Origin: Clostridiales bacterium Firm_16
GTDB lineage: Bacteria > Bacillota > Clostridia > Saccharofermentanales > Saccharofermentanaceae
Assembly (NCBI GenBank): GCA_001604185.1
Contig: LVAV01000066.1
Location: 1-64,000, forward strand
Reading direction: 5' to 3'
DNA: 64,000 bases
A program made the translations under genes and the position numbers. Below the pieces are notes generated by a model. It did no database searches and was not told the origin of the DNA. It saw nothing but the letters and a program-made list of their open reading frames with translations. This document shows, in pieces, positions 1 to 7,710 of the stretch (positions within the stretch are counted from its first letter, which is position 1; the number at the start of each line of letters is the position of its first letter).

Positions 1-1
1 G

Positions 2-1153
2 GATATGCTTGATGCGCTTAACGATGGGATCCGAAGATATAACGAAAGCCGTCCTGGAAAAAGAGAACTCAGATATGTAGACGAGGAGAACAGTTATATC
101 GCAGATGCGTACTTTCTCAGCTGGTACCTGAAGGGTACTCCTGAGTATAAGGTTGTCCCCTATGCGACCTGCAGCCAGATCTGTATCCAGGAGAAGTGCA
201 GAGAATGGAAGTCTTTCTACATGTCACAGAAAGAGTATCTGAAATCTCCTGATAAGTTTCTGGGAAGACCACATGCCCCCGGATATCTGGATCCGAAGGA
301 CGGAAGAGGTGCGCTTGTGATCACGAGCCAGAATTTCCACGTAGATGAACAGGGGAATATCCGGATGCCGAAGTTTCTGGATGGGATACGCATCCGTGCA
401 AGACACCAAGGGATACGTCAGATCAGAATCAGAACATGTGAGGATATTATCCTTATCTCTCTTTTGTATGAGAAGGAGGAAGCAGGAACTGTTGACTCAG
501 ATACAGTCATGGGGATCGATCTGGGAGTAAATAATCTCGCGGCAGCGGTGTGGGACTCAGACATGGAACCCGTGATCGTGAATGGAAGACCGTTGAAATC
601 GATGAACCAGTATTTCAACAAGACAAGAGCACGCTTACAGAAGGAGGCGAAGAAAAGTAACCGGTGTGATATGACAAGACGGATAGAGAGGCTGACGGCA
701 AAGAGAAACAGGAAGGTCAGAGATTACCTGCACAAGACAAGCAGGAAGATCGTGAACCTGGCTGACGCTACCGGTGTGGGTGTCATCGTGATCGGAAATA
801 ACCCGGGATGGAAACAGAACGCGGATATGGGAAACAAAACAAACCAGAACTTCGTATCCATCCCTTACAAGACGCTTATAGACATGATCACCTACAAGGC
901 GAAGCTGCTGGGAATCGAGGTAAAGATAGTGCGGGAGAGTTACACAAGCGGAACGAGTTACCTTGACGGAGAACAACCGGATGTGTCATGCTATAACAAG
1001 AGCAGAAGGATCAGGAGAGGCTTGTTTCGGAGCAATACCGGCGTCTATATAAATGCAGATGTGAATGCGGCTTACCAGATAATCAAGTTTGGCTGCATAC
1101 GAGAACTCCGGATCAAGGAAGGAGAGCAGATCACCAAACTACAAGTAGCCTGA
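2..1153 (+). CDS. tnpB: TnpB/OrfB-family RNA-guided transposon endonuclease (5' end outside window)
   Basis: IS200/IS605- or IS607-type accessory protein; characterised TnpB proteins are RuvC nucleases guided by an omega RNA made from the element's right end. The frame is open to the window edge and the usual N-terminal wedge start is missing, so the gene is truncated by the window. Numbering from the first in-window Met (position 5), RuvC-I is MGIDLGVNNLA with Asp172 and RuvC-III is INADVNAAY with Asp352. The canonical RuvC-II Glu position reads VIGNNPGWKQ, with no acidic residue. The nearest Glu is E311 in VRESYTSGTSYLDGE, as in TnpB branches with a relocated Glu. The usual four-Cys zinc ribbon before RuvC-III is absent; only one Cys remains. 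No tnpA is visible. Family call is secure; activity is unknown. Confidence 0.9.
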   Translation, partial: DMLDALNDGIRRYNESRPGKRELRYVDEENSYIADAYFLSWYLKGTPEYKVVPYATCSQICIQEKCREWKSFYMSQKEYLKSPDKFLGRPHAPGYLDPKDGRGALVITSQNFHVDEQGNIRMPKFLDGIRIRARHQGIRQIRIRTCEDIILISLLYEKEEAGTVDSDTVMGIDLGVNNLAAAVWDSDMEPVIVNGRPLKSMNQYFNKTRARLQKEAKKSNRCDMTRRIERLTAKRNRKVRDYLHKTSRKIVNLADATGVGVIVIGNNPGWKQNADMGNKTNQNFVSIPYKTLIDMITYKAKLLGIEVKIVRESYTSGTSYLDGEQPDVSCYNKSRRIRRGLFRSNTGVYINADVNAAYQIIKFGCIRELRIKEGEQITKLQVA

Positions 1154-1260
1154 ATTAGATCAGGTAGAGGCATCCGGCTAGTGCCATTAAATTTCCGATA
1201 GGCCTATGCTTATCGGTGATTTATAAATCTCAACTACCAAGTTGAAAATAGCCATAACAT
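1154..1260 (+). ncRNA. candidate omega RNA / right-end region of the TnpB element
   Basis: In TnpB elements the guide-RNA scaffold covers the 3' end of tnpB and the right end. Just after the stop there is a hairpin CCGATA/TATCGG (1195-1216) and a smaller one TCAAC/GTTGA (1230-1245), without a terminator T-run. This is inferred from position and structure; the exact element end and guide junction cannot be read from one copy. Confidence 0.35.
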
Positions 1261-1307
1261 TATTGAACAATGAAAAACGGGGGGAGAAAGTTTTTTGGAG
1301 GGTATGT

Positions 1308-1439
1308 ATGTTATTCAAACTTTGGCTTCAAGAAAAGCTTATCGATCTCTGGGGAGAGGAGACGTATAAAAGACGCAGTTATATAGTAGCTCTTGTTTTT
1401 GCGATAATTCTGCTCCTGATCGTACTAGCTGAAACTTGA
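1308..1439 (+). CDS. small single-span membrane protein, 43 aa
   Basis: Starts at the ATG that follows GGAGG (1297-1302) with good spacing; an upstream in-frame ATG at 1242 lacks a ribosome site. It reads as a short amphipathic/basic N-terminus (about residues 1-25, KLWLQEKLIDLW, then YKRRS) followed by one hydrophobic helix (about 26-42). It is followed by a convincing terminator. No family recognised. It might be a host gene next to the transposon or a chance short ORF; the ribosome site and terminator favour a real small protein. Confidence 0.5.
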   Translation: MLFKLWLQEKLIDLWGEETYKRRSYIVALVFAIILLLIVLAET

Positions 1440-1487
1440 ACGATGCACATTTAGGAAATCGTTAAAAAGTATAGAAGAAAAATCCAT

Positions 1488-1522
1488 ATGCCTCTCTGTT
1501 AAGATTGCAGGGAGGCATTTTT
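1488..1522 (+). terminator. rho-independent terminator
   Basis: An 11-bp stem (1488-1498 with 1508-1518, one G-U pair) is followed by a run of T. It closes the short transcript carrying the 43-aa ORF. Confidence 0.8.
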
Positions 1523-1560
1523 GTGTGAAGCATTGCGTAATCTGTAAGATGTTTTTTTAG

Positions 1561-1566
1561 TATAAT
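1561..1566 (+). promoter_or_regulatory. -10 element (TATAAT) of the sigma-factor operon
   Basis: A perfect TATAAT lies 87 nt before the likely start of the sigma gene. No clear -35 at 16-18 bp spacing, so strength is uncertain. Confidence 0.5.
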
Positions 1567-1652
1567 GAGACCAAAATGCCTTAAACCTTATCTAATGAGT
1601 GTAGAGAGTAAAAAGCTTGGATCCAAATCGACTATTCCCTTCGGAGGTGTTG

Positions 1653-2162
1653 ATGCAGAATTCGGATATGGAACAACTTGTACATCTGGCGAAAAGCAGA
1701 AATAAGGAAGCTTTCACTGACCTGATCCAGATGAATATGGCTCAAATGTATAAAGTCAGCCTTTCTATTCTCATGAACGATGACGATGTTGCCGATGCTA
1801 TACAGGAGTCGATCTTGAATTGCTGGGAAAAGATCTCGACACTGCGCGAAGAAAAGTATTTCAGAACCTGGCTGATACGGATCCTGATCAATAATAGCTA
1901 CGCGATTTTGAATGATCGGAAAAGGTACACGGATCTTTCCGAGTGGGAAGAGCCGGCTTTTGTGGATGAATACATTTTCGAGCTGAAAGAAGCACTGGGT
2001 AAACTTGATGAGAAGTATCGTCTCGTTATGACTCTTTACTATGTGTACGATCTTAAAACAAGTGAGATTGCAGAATTGGCAGGATTAAGCAAAAGCACTG
2101 TTACCACCCGGCTTCAGCGAGGAAGAGAGATCCTTGCGAAGTACTATGGTGATTTCCGTTAA
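1653..2162 (+). CDS. RNA polymerase sigma-70 family (ECF-type) sigma factor, 169 aa
   Basis: Directs RNA polymerase to a small regulon. Region 2 is seen around residues 30-80 (DDDVADAIQESILNCWEK, then FRTWLIRILINN) and region 4 around 110-165 (KTSEIAELAGLSKSTVTTRL, a helix-turn-helix). Length is typical of ECF factors. The ATG at 1653 is chosen because GGAGG at 1643-1647 sits 5 nt upstream; an in-frame TTG at 1617 has no ribosome site. The next gene begins 20 bp later and encodes a one-helix membrane protein that is probably its anti-sigma partner. The -10 is of the housekeeping type. Confidence 0.9.
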   Translation: MQNSDMEQLVHLAKSRNKEAFTDLIQMNMAQMYKVSLSILMNDDDVADAIQESILNCWEKISTLREEKYFRTWLIRILINNSYAILNDRKRYTDLSEWEEPAFVDEYIFELKEALGKLDEKYRLVMTLYYVYDLKTSEIAELAGLSKSTVTTRLQRGREILAKYYGDFR

Positions 2163-2182
2163 GAACAGGAAGAGGTGTTAAG

Positions 2183-3181
2183 ATGAATAAACAAAATATG
2201 TTTCAAACAGATATTGTCATTCCAGATATTGTCCAGGCGAAAGCACGAGAAACTCTGGCGAATCTTCCGGAATATCCGGTCGTGGTGAAGTCTTCCGGGA
2301 ATGAAAAAGGAAAAAGCAAGAAGAAGTTGATCCGGGCAGTTGCTTTTGCAGCGGTGGCGGTTGCAGCAGCGGCAGTAATTCTTCTTTTCGGTATGAAAAA
2401 CAGATTTGGCTTCCCAAAAGGGAATACGAATCTATTTACAATAACGGTCAACGCACAGGAAATGGAGGAAGGGAAACCACTACAATTGACTTATCCGGAA
2501 GACCTTCTGGGAGAGTCTGGGTACTCTTCATACCCGTACTTTTTTCAGTTTACATTCAACTTGGATGTTCTGGGCGATGATGTTCAAAGTGTATATTACT
2601 CGTTCTTTAATTCATTTTGCTGGGTGGAACATACCGGGATAAAAAGCGATTTGTTCCAGGGAAACGAAATCAAACCATATTATGACGATTTTGTAGTTGT
2701 GCCGGCTGACAATCCACGCAGGTATCCGGAGGTGAGGTTTTATGACGGGTATACGATCACATACCCATTTGCGGATAAGAAAGATTTCAGATTTGATCTG
2801 ATTAAGGAAATTATCGATAGGCCGGATCTGGAAAAGATGTATAAGGATCTGCAGCCTGAGGTCATAAGCGAAGAGGTAATGCCGGATGGCAGCATCCAGG
2901 TGCAGTATGCCCCTGCGGATCACACGGAAGATTATGTCGCTTATTTCGACTCGATACTGAAAGACGTTGTGGTCACGATTACCGTCCATTTTTCGGATGG
3001 TGCTTCCGAGACGAGATATATAGGTTTTAAAGGAATGATAATCGAAGAACCTTTCATCCTGGCTGATGGAACAAAAACTGTAACAACATATGAAGGAATC
3101 GAGTGCTTTTTCCTGACAGACTCAGAAGTGAAAAATATCGATTTTGAGCACCCTGTCATTCGATATGAGAAAGCCCATTGA
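2183..3181 (+). CDS. membrane protein, probable cognate anti-sigma factor, 332 aa
   Basis: Cotranscribed with the sigma gene (20-bp gap, AGAGG ribosome site). Residues 1-50 are cytoplasmic and charged; residues about 51-70 form one Ala/Val-rich transmembrane helix; the rest is extracellular, beginning with a motif like FTITVNAQEM that is common in Clostridia proteins encoded behind sigma factors. There is no zf-HC2 Cys/His motif. The anti-sigma role is inferred from position and topology; the extracellular domain is not recognised. A terminator follows. Confidence 0.6.
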   Translation: MNKQNMFQTDIVIPDIVQAKARETLANLPEYPVVVKSSGNEKGKSKKKLIRAVAFAAVAVAAAAVILLFGMKNRFGFPKGNTNLFTITVNAQEMEEGKPLQLTYPEDLLGESGYSSYPYFFQFTFNLDVLGDDVQSVYYSFFNSFCWVEHTGIKSDLFQGNEIKPYYDDFVVVPADNPRRYPEVRFYDGYTITYPFADKKDFRFDLIKEIIDRPDLEKMYKDLQPEVISEEVMPDGSIQVQYAPADHTEDYVAYFDSILKDVVVTITVHFSDGASETRYIGFKGMIIEEPFILADGTKTVTTYEGIECFFLTDSEVKNIDFEHPVIRYEKAH

Positions 3182-3206
3182 ATTGGGAGATAACGGTTGG
3201 TACGAG

Positions 3207-3241
3207 GCACTCTACATCTTGACCGGTGCAGAGTGCTTTTT
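3207..3241 (+). terminator. rho-independent terminator after the sigma operon
   Basis: GCACTCT (3207-3213) pairs with AGAGTGC (3230-3236), followed by five T. Confidence 0.75.
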
Positions 3242-3266
3242 GCATGCTCAGAGCTCCTGAAAGCAA

Positions 3267-3275
3267 TGATATAAT
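3267..3275 (+). promoter_or_regulatory. extended -10 promoter for the lipoprotein gene
   Basis: TGATATAAT matches the TGnTATAAT extended -10. It lies 25 bp before the start codon; the ribosome site between them, AGGAGGTGATC, is almost the full anti-Shine-Dalgarno complement. Confidence 0.65.
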
Positions 3276-3299
3276 TAGTAGAATAGGAGGTGATCCTAC

Positions 3300-4073
3300 A
3301 TGAAAAATATGAAGTGTTGGATATTACTGTTTGCCCTGCTTACTCTCGCAATTCTTGTTCCCGGATGCCGTGGAAAGAAAAGCACCCGTGCCATTAATGA
3401 GTTGAAAGCCCCGGAGGCGGCGTTTATTACATCCTCTCTTACGCCAGGGAAAGAGGCGCACCTGGTGCTTCTTAATGATGGGAAATTCCGTGTCATGACG
3501 GAAGAAGACGAGACAATGCTTGATCTTCTGGAATGGGAGTATCGCCTCTCTGAAGATTACTTTAAAGACTTGAAGGCGGAGTATCAGGAACACGCGGCCC
3601 ACGCGACAACCCTCGAGTGGCATGAGGGAGATCCCTATCCGGGTACGCAGATCGACTGGCACCAATATGATGATGTCGACTATAAAAAATATGCCGAAGA
3701 TAGTACCGCGATGCGCTACTATAAAGAATATTTCGATGACAATACCTACAAACTGAAAAAAAGACCCGATGTCCGCGTTAGGGCCGTACTGATCTATAGC
3801 AGTGACGATCTCTGCTACTCGCTGAGCGATGAAGAAATAGGGAAGTGCTATCAGAGAGGATTTGAAATCGCATTTGAAGATCCGGAAATGAAAGAAGCGC
3901 TCCTTAGTTCCGTGAATGCCGATGCCTATTCAACTGGAAACGAAGCCACAGAGATCGAGATCGTTATCAAGGAGGATGAATACAGGAATATAAGTATCCG
4001 TGTCATTGTCAATATTCTCGACGCGGATATCGGGGAGGCTTTCATGTTCGATAAGATAGAGCAGTGGAAGTGA
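3300..4073 (+). CDS. hypothetical lipoprotein, 257 aa
   Basis: An N-terminal signal peptide (MKNMKCW plus a hydrophobic stretch) ends in a lipobox-like LVPGC around residue 23, so the mature protein should be lipid-anchored outside the membrane. The rest is rich in charged residues and Tyr with no recognised domain; the C-terminal part looks like alternating beta strands. It has its own extended -10 promoter and near-perfect ribosome site, so it is a separate unit from the sigma operon. It could be a target of that sigma factor, but the promoter is of the housekeeping kind. Confidence 0.75.
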   Translation: MKNMKCWILLFALLTLAILVPGCRGKKSTRAINELKAPEAAFITSSLTPGKEAHLVLLNDGKFRVMTEEDETMLDLLEWEYRLSEDYFKDLKAEYQEHAAHATTLEWHEGDPYPGTQIDWHQYDDVDYKKYAEDSTAMRYYKEYFDDNTYKLKKRPDVRVRAVLIYSSDDLCYSLSDEEIGKCYQRGFEIAFEDPEMKEALLSSVNADAYSTGNEATEIEIVIKEDEYRNISIRVIVNILDADIGEAFMFDKIEQWK

Positions 4074-4107
4074 GGAGGACGAATACTTGAGTGCCCCGCC
4101 TCTTTTT
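4072..4107 (+). terminator. terminator overlapping the lipoprotein stop codon
   Basis: GAGGAGG (4072-4078) pairs with CCGCCTC (4096-4102) with one mismatch, then five T. The 5' arm begins inside the stop codon. Confidence 0.5.
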
Positions 4108-4124
4108 CCATGGACGAATTGTAG

Positions 4125-4130
4125 TATAAT
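4125..4130 (+). promoter_or_regulatory. -10 element for the XRE operon
   Basis: TATAAT preceded by TAG; no clear -35. The 147-nt leader before the XRE start shows no strong structure. Confidence 0.45.
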
Positions 4131-4277
4131 GAATTGAAGCTTGAAAACTGCGGTGTATCAGTTGTTTTAACGATATGGGACATTGTTGTCACAAGGCAAA
4201 AAACGTGAATGCTCACTTTGTGTCCTTCAACTCTCGTTTTCGAAAAGCTAGTCTATGGACATCAAGGAGGTTGACTT

Positions 4278-4811
4278 ATGGATCTTGCAAAGATTGGAAG
4301 ATTTCTGTCAGAACTTCGTAAAGAGAAAAAGATTACTCAGGAGCAGCTTGCTGAAAAATTGGGAGTTGCCAGAAGAACGGTTTCCAGATGGGAAACGGGA
4401 AGTAATCTTCCTGATATTGATCTTTTAATGGAATTATCTGATCTTTATGAAGTCGATCTCCGTGAAATATTAGACGGAGCGAGGAAAAAAGAGATGTTAG
4501 ATCAGAAAACAAAAGAAACCGTTTTGAAAGTTGCAGAATATCAGAATGATCGTAGCTTAAGAATATCAAGAACGGTAATGATCTATTCGTTTATCGGACT
4601 TACTGCTTTGATCGTTCATTTGATACTTGAGTGCCTAGAACTTCCGGATACGTTTTGGGCAGGCTTTGGAATGAGTTTTACATTGGGGCTTGCCATCGGA
4701 GCATTGATCTTTGTGATCTTATACATGACCGGAAAGCTTAGTAAACTCTGTGAAGTAAAGAGAAGACTTCTCGGTCTGGACTCCGAAGAAAAAGGAGCAA
4801 TGAACAAATGA
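4278..4811 (+). CDS. XRE-family transcriptional regulator with C-terminal membrane helices, 177 aa
   Basis: Residues about 6-62 form a Cro/C1-type helix-turn-helix (LRKEKKITQEQLAEKLGV, then RTVSRWETGSNLPDI). A linker follows, then two hydrophobic helices (about 97-117 and 127-150), so this is a membrane-tethered regulator. The start is preceded by AAGGAGG. The stop overlaps the next start by 4 bp (ATGA), so the two proteins are translationally coupled and probably work together. Membrane-bound XRE proteins of this kind occur in Firmicutes near small membrane proteins or peptide-response genes; the target here is unknown. Confidence 0.85.
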   Translation: MDLAKIGRFLSELRKEKKITQEQLAEKLGVARRTVSRWETGSNLPDIDLLMELSDLYEVDLREILDGARKKEMLDQKTKETVLKVAEYQNDRSLRISRTVMIYSFIGLTALIVHLILECLELPDTFWAGFGMSFTLGLAIGALIFVILYMTGKLSKLCEVKRRLLGLDSEEKGAMNK

Positions 4812-4999
4812 GAAAGATCAACGTATTATGGATGGTAAGCGGACTTCTGCTGGCAGGATTTCTTATCGTGATGCTAAGCAGACTTGCATTCGGAGTAAGT
4901 ATTCCGGATACTGTCGTCAGGATCTGCGGAGTCGGAGCTTTGGTTTCGCTATTGGCATTTTCATTCGTTACATTTAGGAAAGTGTTTTCGAAGAAATAA
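4808..4999 (+). CDS. small two-helix membrane protein, 63 aa
   Basis: Overlaps the XRE gene by 4 bp. Two hydrophobic segments (about residues 7-27 and 34-54) with basic ends (MRKIN, FRKVFSKK). No family recognised; coupling suggests it senses for, or partners with, the membrane-bound regulator. Confidence 0.7.
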   Translation: MRKINVLWMVSGLLLAGFLIVMLSRLAFGVSIPDTVVRICGVGALVSLLAFSFVTFRKVFSKK

Positions 5000-5003
5000 A
5001 AAA

Positions 5004-5043
5004 CCTGCCAACAAACTATTGATTTTTGTTGGCAGGCTTTGTT
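5004..5043 (+). terminator. rho-independent terminator of the XRE operon
   Basis: A perfect 12-bp stem (5004-5015 with 5025-5036) followed by a T-rich stretch. Confidence 0.8.
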
Positions 5044-5075
5044 TGCTTCTTTTGTAACCAGAAAGCCACTCGGTA

Positions 5076-5108
5076 TTATTCCCACTCAATCGTTCCTGTC
5101 GGCTTCTT
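5076..5108 (-). pseudogene. guaA: isolated 3' end of guaA ([14 protein letters not shown])
   Basis: Read on the minus strand this encodes [10 protein letters not shown] and a stop, the extreme C-terminus of GMP synthase. The full gene on the same strand at 25789-26769 ends in [10 protein letters not shown]. Nothing else of guaA is present here. It is best read as an attachment-site copy rather than a decayed second gene. Confidence 0.75.
5080..5105. repeat. direct repeat of guaA 3' end, distal att-like copy
   Basis: This 26-bp stretch is the same as 25793-25818 except at 5088 (a instead of g), in the same orientation. The guaA 3' end is a known integration site for tyrosine-recombinase islands, whose integration leaves such a copy at the far end. 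No integrase gene is visible nearby. Confidence 0.65.
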
Positions 5109-5117
5109 GCTTTCTGC

Positions 5118-5321
5118 ATGTTGCCGGCTGCCCTTGCGGGGTGCAGTCAGAAAGGTGATTCGACGACGGCGTCTTCACCAATAGCATCGGAGACCGAAGC
5201 ACTGGGACTTGCAGAGAAACACGGTCTGACCAAGGAGGATCTGAAGGGGAAGTACACACTTTTCCTGAAGTTTGCTGAAACGATAGAAGCAAATGCTGAA
5301 GAGAACAAAAAGCAAAGATAG
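5118..5321 (+). pseudogene. lipoprotein fragment lacking the start of its signal peptide
   Basis: From the only ATG the protein reads MLPAALAGCSQKGD, a lipobox (LAGC) without the basic n-region. The frame is open upstream to 5058 and the added residues (RLLAFC) look like more signal-peptide core, but no start codon exists there and that stretch is the guaA repeat. The remaining 55 residues are hydrophilic and end KKQR. The gene has probably been cut at the repeat edge. No ribosome site precedes the ATG. Confidence 0.5.
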
Positions 5322-5353
5322 TTTTGTTATATGACTGAGGTTATACGATTTAT

Positions 5354-5362
5354 TGGTATAAT
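5354..5362 (+). promoter_or_regulatory. extended -10 promoter for the first zinc-ribbon operon
   Basis: TGGTATAAT, a TGnTATAAT extended -10, 47 bp before the start; GAGGAG lies 8 nt before the ATG. Confidence 0.6.
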
Positions 5363-5408
5363 GAAGATGTTGAATACGGGGGAAAAAATCTTTTGAGGAG
5401 CACAAGCT

Positions 5409-6737
5409 ATGGCAATTTTATGCAAGAACTGCGGTACACCACTGGTCTTCGATCCTTTTTCACAGAAAGATGTATGCAACACATGTAATTCGAAGTGGCA
5501 TCCGGAAGAAGTCCGGACAACGCTTTGTAAGGAGTGTGGTACCCCTCTGGTCTATGATCCTCTGAAAAAACACGCATTCTGCAAGAAGTGTAATACGGCC
5601 TGGTCTCCGGAAGAAGTGAATGATCCGTACAGAAACCGTTTGGAAAAAGTACGCGCCATGCCTGCGGATTCGGAGATGGAAGATGTGATCGACGAGTTCA
5701 TCGACTGCTATGTCTATGTGTGTGATTCCTGTGGTGCGCACGTCATGATCAACGGCACGGAGGCATCGACCACCTGCCTGTACTGCGGAAGCCCAAGTGT
5801 TGTTTTTGAACGTATTGCCAAGGAAAAAGCCCCGGAGTTCATTATCCCGTTTTCTGTTACAAAAGAAATGGCCGTGGATCTGGTCAAGACACGGCTGGGA
5901 AAGGGACTCTTTATTCCTAAAGCAATCAAAAATCTAAAGCCGGACATGGTAAGAGGCATCTATGTTCCGTACTGGATCTGTGACGGTATGCATATGGAAT
6001 CGGCCATCATCTGTGGAATAACAACCAATACGGATTCGGGCGAGGAGGAAAGGAATAAAGACGCCAGGGTCGAGTACTTCGGCAGAAGCGGAATCCTGAG
6101 ATTCAAGAATCTTACGCAGGACGGTTCGCTTATGCTGGCGGATGAAAGTACTGTACAGCTGGAGCCCTTCGATCTTTCGAAACTTCGTATCTTTAATGAG
6201 GGATACCTTCTGGGTTTCTATTCCGATGTGTCAGATGTGAAGAAACACGATCTGGTCAAGGCGGTGAATAAACGTGCGGAGATATTTTTCGAGGAAGATG
6301 CTATACGGCTGATCCGCGGATCCAATCTTCATGTCGAGCGGAAGTATTCGAGAACACTGGTAAACGAAGATGTACGCTACTGCATGTTCCCGGTGTGGTT
6401 CGTATCCTTCGAGTATAAGGGGAAGCATCACACGATACTGATTAACGGGGACACAGGAAAAGTTGTAGGCGGTATCCCGTGGAATAAAGCGGCATTTGAT
6501 CTCCTGGTTGCGGGCATAGGTCTTGGGCTGACAGCGCTTTTCGGATGGATATTTTATCACATTATAGACAGCTGGCTTTTCAATGACGGTCATATCATAG
6601 CGCTCATTCTGGCAGGAGTCCTGGGACTCTTTTACGCCGGTATCGCGAGAATAAAAAAGATGAAGAAGAATCTGAACCTGACTCAATCCGCAGTGACGTT
6701 CAATTTCATGAAGAAGAGACAGGGGGGAGACGAATGA
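5409..6737 (+). CDS. membrane protein with three N-terminal zinc ribbons, 442 aa
   Basis: Residues 1-30 (CKNCG ... CNTC) and 39-70 (CKECG ... CKKC) are two near-identical zinc ribbons, a local duplication. A third lies around 98-130 (CDSCGAHVMI ... CLYCG). The middle holds a conserved core (PEFIIPFSVTKEMA, IPKAIKNLKPDMVRGIYVPY) shared with the gene at 7881. Two transmembrane helices lie near 360-385 and 395-415, then a short basic tail. Databases usually label such proteins TFIIB-type zinc-ribbon-containing; their function is unknown. The stop overlaps the next start by 4 bp. A DNA-binding role is not shown; the fold may bind protein. Confidence 0.8.
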   Translation: MAILCKNCGTPLVFDPFSQKDVCNTCNSKWHPEEVRTTLCKECGTPLVYDPLKKHAFCKKCNTAWSPEEVNDPYRNRLEKVRAMPADSEMEDVIDEFIDCYVYVCDSCGAHVMINGTEASTTCLYCGSPSVVFERIAKEKAPEFIIPFSVTKEMAVDLVKTRLGKGLFIPKAIKNLKPDMVRGIYVPYWICDGMHMESAIICGITTNTDSGEEERNKDARVEYFGRSGILRFKNLTQDGSLMLADESTVQLEPFDLSKLRIFNEGYLLGFYSDVSDVKKHDLVKAVNKRAEIFFEEDAIRLIRGSNLHVERKYSRTLVNEDVRYCMFPVWFVSFEYKGKHHTILINGDTGKVVGGIPWNKAAFDLLVAGIGLGLTALFGWIFYHIIDSWLFNDGHIIALILAGVLGLFYAGIARIKKMKKNLNLTQSAVTFNFMKKRQGGDE

Positions 6738-7054
6738 ATTACTTAACACTTCTGGTCAGTATAGTTCTAGGTGGCTTTATAGGCTTCGGAATCGCTTTGT
6801 TCATCGGCTCCGTAATCCTGAATAAGTCCAACAATATTGGCGATGACGATCGGAGCCACTTCGACCCGGACGGATATATTCCTGGTTTTTCCAAGGATGG
6901 GATAACGCAGTTATCTTCCGGATTGGAACAGTATATGAACCGCTCGATGAGTCTTCTTCAGGAAAATCAGGAGTTTCAGGAATACAAGACACACGCCATG
7001 AGCGACGATTTGAGCGCGAAGGTGGAGAAGTATATACCGGATGAGGAACAGTAA
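6734..7054 (+). CDS. small one-helix membrane partner of the zinc-ribbon protein, 106 aa
   Basis: Overlaps the preceding gene (ATGA; GGGGGAG ribosome site inside it), so it is coupled. Residues about 4-28 form one transmembrane helix ending VILNKSNN; the remaining 75 residues are acidic and cytoplasmic or extracellular, with no recognised domain. The helix and the K-S-N exit resemble the 52-aa protein at 7711 (LLKKSND), which pairs with the second zinc-ribbon protein. Confidence 0.7.
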   Translation: MNYLTLLVSIVLGGFIGFGIALFIGSVILNKSNNIGDDDRSHFDPDGYIPGFSKDGITQLSSGLEQYMNRSMSLLQENQEFQEYKTHAMSDDLSAKVEKYIPDEEQ

Positions 7055-7076
7055 CGTTTTCTGACGGCAATCGCGG

Positions 7077-7440
7077 TTACACGATCTCGGTCTCCACGAT
7101 CCTAGAGTATTCACGAAGGGCGTAGGTGCCGTCGTGGGCTTCGCCTTTTACAGGACGGGACATATTACCTGCGGTGGTGATCCGGATCACTCCGATATAA
7201 GCGAGGGTCTCCTCGATCTGTGTTCTTTTTTCATGGTTTGAGGTCAGGATCGAAGCGGTCTGAAGATAATTCTTATGTTTCTTCAAAGAGAATAGATCGG
7301 ACATAGGGAGCCGCTTGATCCAGACATTTCGGAACATATAAGAAAGCTTCAGTTCAGGATCGTCGGTGACTATGATGCTGACACCGTTGCCGGTCAGGAT
7401 CTCGTTGCGGGTAGTGTGGCTTTCCAGTTTTTCGTTATAC
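7077..7440 (-). pseudogene. C-terminal remnant of a LuxC-like acyl-CoA reductase
   Basis: The minus strand reads without stops from about 7440 down to 7077: YNEKLESHTTRNEIL, then GVSIIVTDDPEL, then LQTASI and EAHDGTYALREYSR near the C-terminus. The LQT..., HDG...L...R-V-E pattern resembles the end of LuxC-type acyl-CoA reductases; the identification is tentative. The catalytic N-terminal part is absent. It meets a NUDIX remnant of opposite strand at about 7440, both cut at their 5' sides, so a deletion joined two genes. Confidence 0.55.
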
Positions 7441-7441
7441 A

Positions 7442-7633
7442 GATATTTATCCGAACGGTGATGAGATCTACGTGGCCGGCATCGTCTATATCTGCCGGAA
7501 GTTCCACGGGGAATTAAAGATCCAGGAAGACGAAGTCCTCGAGCAGAGATTCTTCTCGGAAGCGGATCTTCCGAAGGACCTCGATCCTCTGAATGAAAGG
7601 ATCATCCGAAGAGCATTTTCCGAACTGGCATAA
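7442..7633 (+). pseudogene. C-terminal remnant of a NUDIX hydrolase
   Basis: Translating from about 7442 gives DIYPNGDEIYVAGIVYIC, then GELKIQEDEVLEQRFFSEAD and a stop at 7631-7633. This matches the C-terminal half of NUDIX hydrolases that follows the Nudix box; the box itself and the start are missing. No ribosome site. Not translated as such. Confidence 0.7.
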
Positions 7634-7641
7634 AGCACAAG

Positions 7642-7671
7642 TTGACTTCCGATAAAGCTTCATTGTATACT
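7642..7671 (+). promoter_or_regulatory. sigma-A promoter for the second zinc-ribbon operon
   Basis: TTGACT (7642-7647), 18-bp spacer, TATACT (7666-7671). It sits right after the NUDIX remnant. Confidence 0.7.
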
Positions 7672-7710
7672 GACGAAATAGGGGTTGTTTTATCGGGAAT
7701 AGGAGTGCAT

